Below are positions 57,306 to 64,000 of a stretch of DNA of 64,000 nt, piece after piece (position 1 is the stretch's first letter; each line of letters starts with the position of its first letter). The position numbers and the translations under genes are program-made. The notes beneath the pieces were generated by a model, which was not told where the DNA came from, did not search any database, and saw only the letters and a program-made list of their open reading frames with translations. This stretch comes from Streptococcus pneumoniae (GTDB taxonomy: Bacteria; Bacillota; Bacilli; Lactobacillales; Streptococcaceae). Where the stretch lies: contig NZ_LN831051.1 in the NCBI RefSeq assembly GCF_001457635.1, positions 992,001 to 1,056,000 of the forward strand, given 5' to 3'.

Positions 57306-59819
57306 ATGGCTAATATTTTAAAAACAATTATCGAAAATGATAAAGGAGAAATCCGTCGTCTGGAAAAGATGGCTGACAAGGTTTTCAAATACGAAGACCA
57401 AATGGCTGCTTTGACTGACGACCAACTAAAAGCAAAAACAGTTGAATTTAAGGAACGTTATCAAAATGGAGAATCACTGGATTCATTGCTTTACGAAGCA
57501 TTTGCGGTTGTCCGTGAAGGTGCCAAACGTGTCCTAGGTCTCTTCCCTTATAAGGTTCAGGTCATGGGGGGGATTGTTCTTCACCATGGTGACGTGCCAG
57601 AGATGCGTACAGGGGAAGGGAAAACCTTGACTGCGACCATGCCGGTATACCTCAATGCCCTTTCAGGTAAAGGGGTTCACGTAGTTACGGTTAATGAATA
57701 CCTGTCAGAACGTGACGCGACTGAGATGGGTGAATTGTACTCTTGGCTTGGTTTGTCAGTAGGGATTAACTTGGCTACCAAATCTCCAATGGAGAAAAAA
57801 GAAGCCTATGAGTGTGATATTACTTACTCAACTAACTCAGAAATCGGATTTGACTACCTTCGTGACAACATGGTCGTTCGCGCCGAAAACATGGTACAAC
57901 GTCCGCTTAACTATGCCTTGGTCGATGAGGTTGACTCTATCTTGATTGACGAGGCTCGTACACCTTTGATTGTATCAGGTGCCAATGCGGTTGAAACCAG
58001 TCAGTTGTATCACATGGCAGACCACTATGTAAAATCTTTGAACAAAGATGACTACATCATCGATGTGCAGTCTAAGACTATTGGTTTGTCTGATTCAGGG
58101 ATTGACAGGGCTGAAAGCTACTTCAAACTTGAAAACCTCTATGACATCGAAAACGTGGCTTTGACTCACTTTATCGATAACGCCCTTCGTGCCAACTACA
58201 TCATGCTTCTCGATATTGACTATGTGGTGAGCGAAGAGCAAGAAATCTTGATTGTCGACCAATTTACAGGTCGTACCATGGAAGGTCGTCGTTATTCTGA
58301 TGGATTGCACCAAGCTATTGAAGCCAAAGAAGGTGTGCCAATCCAGGATGAAACCAAGACATCTGCCTCAATCACGTACCAAAACCTTTTCCGTATGTAC
58401 AAGAAATTGTCTGGTATGACGGGTACAGGTAAGACTGAGGAAGAAGAATTCCGTGAAATCTACAACATTCGTGTTATTCCAATCCCAACAAACCGTCCTG
58501 TTCAACGTATTGACCACTCAGACCTTCTTTATGCAAGTATAGAATCTAAGTTTAAAGCGGTTGTCGAAGACGTTAAGGCTCGTTACCAAAAGGGTCAACC
58601 TGTCTTGGTTGGTACAGTAGCGGTTGAAACTAGTGACTACATTTCTAAGAAATTGGTTGCAGCTGGTGTTCCTCACGAAGTCTTGAATGCCAAAAACCAC
58701 TATAGAGAAGCCCAAATCATCATGAATGCTGGTCAACGTGGTGCCGTTACCATTGCAACCAACATGGCGGGTCGTGGTACCGACATCAAGCTTGGTGAAG
58801 GTGTTCGTGAACTTGGAGGACTTTGTGTTATTGGTACAGAACGTCATGAAAGTCGTCGTATCGATAACCAGCTTCGTGGACGTTCAGGTCGTCAAGGAGA
58901 TCCAGGTGAGTCACAATTCTACCTATCTCTTGAAGATGATTTGATGAAACGTTTTGGTTCTGAACGCTTGAAGGGAATCTTTGAACGCTTGAACATGTCT
59001 GAAGAGGCGATTGAGTCTCGCATGTTGACGCGTCAGGTTGAAGCAGCTCAGAAACGTGTCGAAGGAAATAACTACGATACCCGTAAACAAGTCCTTCAAT
59101 ACGATGATGTCATGCGTGAACAACGTGAGATTATCTATGCTCAACGTTACGATGTCATCACTGCAGATCGTGACTTGGCACCTGAAATTCAGTCTATGAT
59201 CAAACGCACGATTGAACGTGTCGTTGATGGTCATGCGCGTGCCAAACAAGATGAAAAACTAGAGGCAATTTTGAACTTTGCTAAGTACAACTTGCTTCCT
59301 GAAGATTCTATTACGATGGAAGACTTGTCAGGCTTGTCTGATAAGGCCATCAAGGAAGAGCTTTTCCAACGTGCCTTGAAGGTTTACGATAGTCAGGTTT
59401 CAAAACTACGCGATGAAGAAGCAGTTAAAGAATTCCAAAAAGTTTTGATTCTACGAGTGGTGGATAACAAGTGGACAGATCATATCGATGCCCTTGATCA
59501 ATTGCGTAATGCGGTTGGACTTCGTGGCTATGCTCAGAACAACCCTGTTGTTGAGTATCAGGCAGAAGGTTTCCGTATGTTTAATGATATGATTGGTTCG
59601 ATTGAGTTTGATGTGACACGCTTGATGATGAAAGCACAAATTCATGAACAAGAAAGACCACAGGCAGAACGTCATATCAGTACAACAGCGACTCGCAATA
59701 TCGCTGCTCACCAAGCAAGTATGCCAGAAGATTTGGATTTGAGCCAGATTGGACGCAATGAACTTTGCCCATGTGGTTCTGGTAAGAAATTTAAAAACTG
59801 TCACGGTAAAAGACAATAA
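57306..59819 (+). CDS. secA: Preprotein translocase ATPase SecA
   Basis: 837 aa housekeeping Sec motor. Walker A is [10 protein letters not shown], Walker [13 protein letters not shown], the helicase motif [11 protein letters not shown], and the C-terminal zinc/SecB-type motif [14 protein letters not shown] is complete. It is distinct from secA2 at 4928, so this genome exports through both the general and the accessory system. Codon use is strongly biased, as for highly expressed genes. Confidence 0.97.
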   Translation: MANILKTIIENDKGEIRRLEKMADKVFKYEDQMAALTDDQLKAKTVEFKERYQNGESLDSLLYEAFAVVREGAKRVLGLFPYKVQVMGGIVLHHGDVPEMRTGEGKTLTATMPVYLNALSGKGVHVVTVNEYLSERDATEMGELYSWLGLSVGINLATKSPMEKKEAYECDITYSTNSEIGFDYLRDNMVVRAENMVQRPLNYALVDEVDSILIDEARTPLIVSGANAVETSQLYHMADHYVKSLNKDDYIIDVQSKTIGLSDSGIDRAESYFKLENLYDIENVALTHFIDNALRANYIMLLDIDYVVSEEQEILIVDQFTGRTMEGRRYSDGLHQAIEAKEGVPIQDETKTSASITYQNLFRMYKKLSGMTGTGKTEEEEFREIYNIRVIPIPTNRPVQRIDHSDLLYASIESKFKAVVEDVKARYQKGQPVLVGTVAVETSDYISKKLVAAGVPHEVLNAKNHYREAQIIMNAGQRGAVTIATNMAGRGTDIKLGEGVRELGGLCVIGTERHESRRIDNQLRGRSGRQGDPGESQFYLSLEDDLMKRFGSERLKGIFERLNMSEEAIESRMLTRQVEAAQKRVEGNNYDTRKQVLQYDDVMREQREIIYAQRYDVITADRDLAPEIQSMIKRTIERVVDGHARAKQDEKLEAILNFAKYNLLPEDSITMEDLSGLSDKAIKEELFQRALKVYDSQVSKLRDEEAVKEFQKVLILRVVDNKWTDHIDALDQLRNAVGLRGYAQNNPVVEYQAEGFRMFNDMIGSIEFDVTRLMMKAQIHEQERPQAERHISTTATRNIAAHQASMPEDLDLSQIGRNELCPCGSGKKFKNCHGKRQ

Positions 59820-59836
59820 AATGAGATAGTTTAGAG

Positions 59837-59884
59837 GCGGATATCTTGTGAAAAGTAAATTTTTACTGGGTATCCGTTTGCTTT
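59837..59884 (+). terminator. Possible terminator after secA
   Basis: CGGATATC pairs with GGTATCCG, with an inner AGTAAA/TTTACT stem, followed by TTTGCTTT. The weak T-tract suggests partial termination before the DAHP synthase genes. Confidence 0.5.
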
Positions 59885-59899
59885 ATAAGGAGATGAGTT

Positions 59900-60931
59900 A
59901 TGGTATTTACAGCAAAAAGCTCTAAAATAAATATAGAAGAAGTTCGTGCCTTGTCAAAATTAGAAGGTCAGGCTTTGGAGAGGAAATCACAGCGAGATCA
60001 AGAGCTAGAAGCCATTATACGTGGAGAAGACCAGCGAATTCTCTTGGTAATCGGGCCATGCTCATCTGACAACGAAGAAGCTGTCCTTGAATACGCTAAG
60101 CGTTTGGCAGTCCTACAAGAAGAAGTGGCAGATCGTATCTTTATGGTTATGCGTGTTTATACTGCCAAACCCCGTACCAACGGAGATGGCTATAAGGGCT
60201 TGATTCACCAGCCTAACGCGACAGAAGCGCCTAGTCTTATCAATGGAATCAAAGCCGTTCGCCATCTTCACTATCGTGTCATCACAGAAACAGGGATGAC
60301 AACTGCTGATGAAATGCTTTATCCTGAAAACCTTCCGCTTGTAGATGATTTGATTTCTTACATGGCAGTTGGTGCCCGTTCAGTTGAAGACCAGCAACAC
60401 CGCTTTGTGGCAAGTGGGGCAGGATTTTCTACTGGTTTTAAAAATCCAACCTCTGGAAATCTCAATGTCATGTTTAATGGGATTTATGCTGCTCAAAACA
60501 AACAAAGTTTCCTTTTCTTAGGAAAAGAAGTAGAAACAACTGGGAACCCGCTTTCACACGCTATTCTTCGTGGTGCTCTTAATGAGTATGGAAAAAATAT
60601 TCCCAACTACTATTATGACAATTTAATTGATACCATTGCCCAGTATGAGAAAATGGGCTTGGAAAATCCTTTTATCATCATTGATACCAATCATGACAAT
60701 TCTGGTAAGCAGTATATTGAACAGATCCGAATTGTCCGCCAGACCTTGATTAACCGTGCTTGGAATGAAAAAATTAAGCAGTTCGTTCGTGGTTTTATGA
60801 TTGAGTCTTATCTGGAAGATGGTCGACAAAATGAGCCAGAAGTATTTGGTAAGTCTATCACAGACCCTTGCCTGGGTTGGGATAACACAGAAGCTCTTGT
60901 CAGAGAAATTTACAAAACGTTAGGAGAATAA
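59900..60931 (+). CDS. aroF: DAHP synthase (3-deoxy-7-phosphoheptulonate synthase), copy 1
   Basis: 343 aa type I DAHP synthase, first step of aromatic amino acid synthesis from PEP and erythrose-4-phosphate. Core motifs are [45 protein letters not shown] and [10 protein letters not shown]. About two thirds of residues match the gene that follows one base later, so they are tandem paralogs that may differ in feedback inhibition. Which is named aroF or aroG is a convention I recall for pneumococci. AAGGAG precedes the ATG. Confidence 0.93.
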   Translation: MVFTAKSSKINIEEVRALSKLEGQALERKSQRDQELEAIIRGEDQRILLVIGPCSSDNEEAVLEYAKRLAVLQEEVADRIFMVMRVYTAKPRTNGDGYKGLIHQPNATEAPSLINGIKAVRHLHYRVITETGMTTADEMLYPENLPLVDDLISYMAVGARSVEDQQHRFVASGAGFSTGFKNPTSGNLNVMFNGIYAAQNKQSFLFLGKEVETTGNPLSHAILRGALNEYGKNIPNYYYDNLIDTIAQYEKMGLENPFIIIDTNHDNSGKQYIEQIRIVRQTLINRAWNEKIKQFVRGFMIESYLEDGRQNEPEVFGKSITDPCLGWDNTEALVREIYKTLGE

Positions 60932-60932
60932 G

Positions 60933-61964
60933 ATGGCATTTATTGAAAAAGGTCAAGAAATCGATATGGAAGTCATCAAGGCTGAAACCCAATTGTCTGC
61001 GGAAGCCTTGAGACTCAAGGAAAGCCGTGACAGGGAATTGGCAGATATTATTTCAGGGGAAGATGACCGTATTCTCTTGGTGATTGGTCCTTGCTCTTCT
61101 GATAATGAAGAGGCGGTCTTGGAATATGCTCGCCGTTTATCCGCCTTGCAAAAGAAGGTAGCGGATAAGATTTTCATGGTCATGCGCGTGTATACTGCTA
61201 AGCCTCGTACCAATGGAGACGGCTATAAAGGATTAGTTCACCAGCCAGATACTTCTAAGGCTCCAAGCCTGATTAATGGCTTGCAGGCTGTGCGCCAGTT
61301 GCACTACCGCGTGATTACAGAGACTGGTTTGACAACGGCAGATGAGATGCTTTATCCGTCAAATCTGATCTTGGTGGATGACTTGGTCAGCTACCATGCC
61401 GTTGGAGCTCGTTCTGTGGAAGACCAAGAGCACCGCTTTGTGGCTTCTGGGATTGATGCACCAGTAGGGATGAAAAATCCAACCTCAGGAAATTTGGGTG
61501 TTATGTTTAACGCCATCTATGCTGCTCAAAACAAGCAAACCTTCCTTTATCATGGGCAGGAAGTTGAGACATCAGGTAATCCTTTGGCCCATGTTATCCT
61601 CCGTGGAGCAGTCAACGAGTATGGCAATTATATGCCGAATTACTACTATGAAAACCTACTCCAAGCCATTGAACGCTATGAAACCATGGGACTTGAAAAT
61701 CCTTTTATCCTCATTGACACCAACCATGATAACTCAGGCAAGCAATATATGGAGCAGATTCGAATTGTTCGCCAGACCTTGCAGAATCGTGATTGGAATG
61801 AGAAAATTAAAAAGACGGTTCGAGGATTTATGATTGAATCTTACCTAGCAGATGGTCGTCAAAACCAACCAGAGGTCTTTGGTTGCTCTATTACTGACCC
61901 TTGCCTAGGTTGGGAAAATACAGAGGCCTTGGTAGAAGAGATTTATGTTACCTTGACAAAATAA
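60933..61964 (+). CDS. aroG: DAHP synthase (3-deoxy-7-phosphoheptulonate synthase), copy 2
   Basis: 343 aa, same length and motifs as copy 1 ([39 protein letters not shown]). They differ mainly in the N-terminal 35 residues, which in this family form part of the allosteric region, and in [16 protein letters not shown] versus ASGAGFSTGFKNPTSG. Its ribosome site (TTAGGAGAATAAG) lies inside the end of copy 1. A hairpin separates it from acpS. Confidence 0.93.
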   Translation: MAFIEKGQEIDMEVIKAETQLSAEALRLKESRDRELADIISGEDDRILLVIGPCSSDNEEAVLEYARRLSALQKKVADKIFMVMRVYTAKPRTNGDGYKGLVHQPDTSKAPSLINGLQAVRQLHYRVITETGLTTADEMLYPSNLILVDDLVSYHAVGARSVEDQEHRFVASGIDAPVGMKNPTSGNLGVMFNAIYAAQNKQTFLYHGQEVETSGNPLAHVILRGAVNEYGNYMPNYYYENLLQAIERYETMGLENPFILIDTNHDNSGKQYMEQIRIVRQTLQNRDWNEKIKKTVRGFMIESYLADGRQNQPEVFGCSITDPCLGWENTEALVEEIYVTLTK

Positions 61965-61976
61965 GTGAAAAGGATG

Positions 61977-62002
61977 GAGTTGGGGAATCTCAACTCCTTT
62001 TG
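61977..62002 (+). terminator. Terminator-like hairpin in the acpS leader
   Basis: GGAGTTGG pairs with CTCAACTCC around GGAAT, then TTTT. It ends seven bases before the acpS ATG, so it can act as a partial terminator and also affects ribosome access. Confidence 0.6.
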
Positions 62003-62008
62003 ATGAGA

Positions 62009-62371
62009 ATGATAGTTGGACACGGAATTGACATCGAAGAATTGGCTTCGATAGAAAGCGCAGTTACACGACATGAAGGATTTGCTAAGCGTGTACTGAC
62101 CACTCAGGAAATGGAGCGCTTCACCAGTCTCAAAGGACGCAGGCAAATAGAATATTTAGCTGGTCGCTGGTCGGCTAAGGAGGCTTTTTCCAAGGCTATG
62201 GGAACGGGCATTAGCAAGCTGGGTTTTCAGGATTTGGAAGTCTTGAACAATGAACGTGGGGCGCCTTATTTTAGTCAGGCACCATTTTCAGGAAAGATTT
62301 GGTTGTCTATCAGCCACACCGATCAGTTTGTGACAGCCAGTGTCATTTTGGAGGAAAATCATGAAAGCTAG
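62009..62371 (+). CDS. acpS: Holo-[acyl-carrier-protein] synthase
   Basis: 120 aa, exact family length from ATG 62009 ([12 protein letters not shown]). It transfers phosphopantetheine from CoA to acyl carrier protein. The Mg-binding Asp is in GIDIEEL, and the Glu and Lys in [23 protein letters not shown] follows. ATG 62003 (MRM) is the alternative start. The ribosome site is poor and lies in or after a hairpin. It overlaps alr by 11 bases. Confidence 0.94.
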   Translation: MIVGHGIDIEELASIESAVTRHEGFAKRVLTTQEMERFTSLKGRRQIEYLAGRWSAKEAFSKAMGTGISKLGFQDLEVLNNERGAPYFSQAPFSGKIWLSISHTDQFVTASVILEENHES

Positions 62372-63464
62372 TCCACATAGACCAACCAAGGCTCTGATTC
62401 ATCTGGGAGCTATTCGACAAAATATTCAGCAAATGGGGGCTCATATCCCTCAAGGAACGCTCAAGTTGGCTGTGGTTAAGGCCAATGCTTATGGTCATGG
62501 AGCTGTTGCCGTTGCCAAGGCAATTCAAGATGATGTTGATGGCTTTTGCGTTTCCAATATCGATGAAGCCATTGAACTCAGACAAGCTGGACTCAGCAAG
62601 CCAATCCTCATTTTAGGAGTTTCTGAAATCGAAGCTGTTGCTCTAGCTAAAGAATATGACTTCACCTTGACAGTGGCTGGACTGGAGTGGATTCAAGCAC
62701 TCTTAGATAAGGAAGTGGACCTAACTGGATTGACAGTCCACCTCAAGATTGATTCAGGGATGGGACGGATTGGTTTTAGAGAGGCCAGTGAGGTTGAGCA
62801 GGCTCAAGATTTGCTCCAACAACACGGTGTTCGTGTTGAAGGAATCTTTACCCACTTTGCTACTGCTGATGAGGAATCAGATGACTATTTTAATGCCCAG
62901 TTAGAACGGTTTAAAACTATTTTAGCTAGTATGAAGGAAGTTCCAGAGCTGGTTCATGCTAGCAATTCTGCAACTACTCTTTGGCATGTAGAGACTATTT
63001 TCAATGCGGTTCGTATGGGAGATGCCATGTATGGCCTCAATCCAAGTGGAGCGGTCTTGGATTTGCCTTATGATTTGATACCGGCCTTGACCTTGGAGTC
63101 TGCTCTGGTTCATGTCAAGACAGTTCCAGCTGGAGCTTGCATGGGCTATGGAGCAACTTATCAAGCGGATAGCGAGCAAGTCATCGCGACCGTGCCAATC
63201 GGGTATGCAGATGGATGGACAAGAGACATGCAAAATTTCTCTGTCTTGGTAGATGGCCAAGCTTGCCCAATTGTCGGCAGGGTTTCGATGGACCAAATCA
63301 CTATTCGATTGCCTAAGCCTTACCCACTCGGAACCAAGGTAACCTTGATTGGCTCCAATGGGGATAAGGAAATCACTGCAACTCAGGTAGCGACCTACCG
63401 CGTAACCATTAACTATGAGGTGGTTTGCCTCCTCAGCGACCGTATTCCGAGAGAATATTATTAG
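62361..63464 (+). CDS. alr: Alanine racemase
   Basis: 367 aa PLP enzyme supplying D-alanine for peptidoglycan. The PLP lysine is Lys40 in [24 protein letters not shown] and the C-terminal catalytic Tyr region ([10 protein letters not shown]) are present. ATG 62361 follows GGAGG inside acpS. The acpS-alr-recG order is standard in streptococci. Confidence 0.97.
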   Translation: MKASPHRPTKALIHLGAIRQNIQQMGAHIPQGTLKLAVVKANAYGHGAVAVAKAIQDDVDGFCVSNIDEAIELRQAGLSKPILILGVSEIEAVALAKEYDFTLTVAGLEWIQALLDKEVDLTGLTVHLKIDSGMGRIGFREASEVEQAQDLLQQHGVRVEGIFTHFATADEESDDYFNAQLERFKTILASMKEVPELVHASNSATTLWHVETIFNAVRMGDAMYGLNPSGAVLDLPYDLIPALTLESALVHVKTVPAGACMGYGATYQADSEQVIATVPIGYADGWTRDMQNFSVLVDGQACPIVGRVSMDQITIRLPKPYPLGTKVTLIGSNGDKEITATQVATYRVTINYEVVCLLSDRIPREYY

Positions 63465-63482
63465 AAAAGAAAGGAGTGGAGC

Positions 63483-64000
63483 ATGAATCTACATCAACCC
63501 TTGCATGTCTTGCCTGGTGTGGGACCAAAGTCAGCAGAAAAATACGCCAAACTAGGAATTGAAAACTTGCAAGATCTCTTGCTCTACTTTCCTTTCCGTT
63601 ATGAAGACTTCAAAACCAAGCAGGTGCTGGAGCTGGAAGACGGTGAGAAGGCAGTTCTTTCTGGTCAGGTAGTGACTCCTGCTAGTGTCCAGTATTATGG
63701 TTTCAAGCGCAATCGCCTGCGTTTTAGTCTCAAGCAGGGAGAGGTCGTTTTTGCGGTGAATTTCTTTAACCAGCCCTATCTGGCTGATAAAATAGAGTTG
63801 GGAGCAACCCTTGCTGTCTTTGGAAAATGGGACCGCGCTAAGGCTAGTCTGACTGGGATGAAGGTTCTGGCTCAGGTAGAAGATGACCTCCAGCCTGTCT
63901 ATCGTCTGGCTCAGGGAATCAGTCAGGCTAGTCTGGTCAAGGTCATCAAGACGGCTTTTGATCAGGGACTGGACCTCTTGATAGAAGAAAATCTGCCCCA
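63483..64000 (+). CDS. recG: ATP-dependent DNA helicase RecG, 5' part (runs off window)
   Basis: The first 172 codons are open to the right edge. MNLHQPLHVLPGVGPKSAEKYAKLG and LLLYFPFRYEDF are the N-terminal wedge-domain start of RecG, which remodels stalled replication forks. An OB-fold pattern (VVFAVNFFNQPYL) follows. AAAGGAG precedes the ATG. The helicase motifs lie outside the window. Confidence 0.94.
   Translation, partial: MNLHQPLHVLPGVGPKSAEKYAKLGIENLQDLLLYFPFRYEDFKTKQVLELEDGEKAVLSGQVVTPASVQYYGFKRNRLRFSLKQGEVVFAVNFFNQPYLADKIELGATLAVFGKWDRAKASLTGMKVLAQVEDDLQPVYRLAQGISQASLVKVIKTAFDQGLDLLIEENLP

Noticed and set aside
60933..61964. Second DAHP synthase as a recent duplication
   Set aside because: The two copies differ at about a third of residues and in the N-terminal region, and tandem DAHP synthases are normal in pneumococci.

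Overview
The window is chromosomal DNA from a mitis-group Streptococcus, very close to S. pneumoniae, S. pseudopneumoniae or S. mitis. The evidence is low GC, three pneumococcal BOX repeats, TG-extended -10 promoters, an IS1381-type remnant, and a gene order that as I recall it matches the pneumococcal chromosome from the accessory Sec (PsrP-type) locus to recG. Species cannot be fixed from this window alone.

Layout. (1) 1-10.6 kb: the 3' part of a serine-rich-repeat glycoprotein export locus (secY2-asp1-asp2-asp3-secA2-gtfA-gtfB-asp4-asp5), tightly packed with overlapping starts and stops. The adhesin and most glycosyltransferases lie to the left. (2) 10.6-14.6 kb: a BOX element, a FUSC-type membrane protein, an sstT gene broken by two frameshifts, a short MscS channel and CorA. 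(3) 14.6-20.9 kb: a housekeeping run yqeG-yqeH-yhbY-nadD-yqeK-isochorismatase-rsfS-methyltransferase-tmcAL (ribosome assembly, NAD, tRNA modification). (4) 21-31.3 kb: rny, gmk-rpoZ-priA-fmt-rsmB-phpP-stkP. (5) 31.3-36.2 kb: a split ThrE-type exporter, a decayed IS with a beheaded ORF, and mvaS-mvaA. (6) 36.2-41.9 kb: the sucrose module scrR-scrB / scrA-scrK around a divergent control region. (7) 41.9-48.5 kb: a TVP38-family protein, a junk-rich intergenic stretch (IS30 remnant, ~42-bp degenerate array, BOX with three boxB), a YhaQP-like ABC exporter and a GntR-controlled ABC exporter. (8) 48.6-53.2 kb: nrdR-dnaB-dnaI-nitroreductase-der. (9) 53.2-57.2 kb: an accessory cluster of three tandem small membrane-protein genes, a BOX, a permease gene with an in-frame stop, a second permease, an ABC ATPase and a small membrane protein. 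(10) 57.3-64 kb: secA, two DAHP synthases, acpS, alr and the start of recG.

The least explained content is in the intergenic and accessory DNA. Two intergenic sequences, one after yqeH (+ strand) and one after scrK (- strand), appear to be divergent copies of one structured RNA: stems differ but pair, while loop and linker motifs are kept. The copy after scrK sits between two copies of a terminator. In the 53-57 kb cluster an exact 475-bp tandem duplication has created a hybrid middle gene and duplicated a 20-codon mini-ORF that copies the start of a downstream gene. All assignments come from reading the sequence and from memory of gene families; no searches were run.
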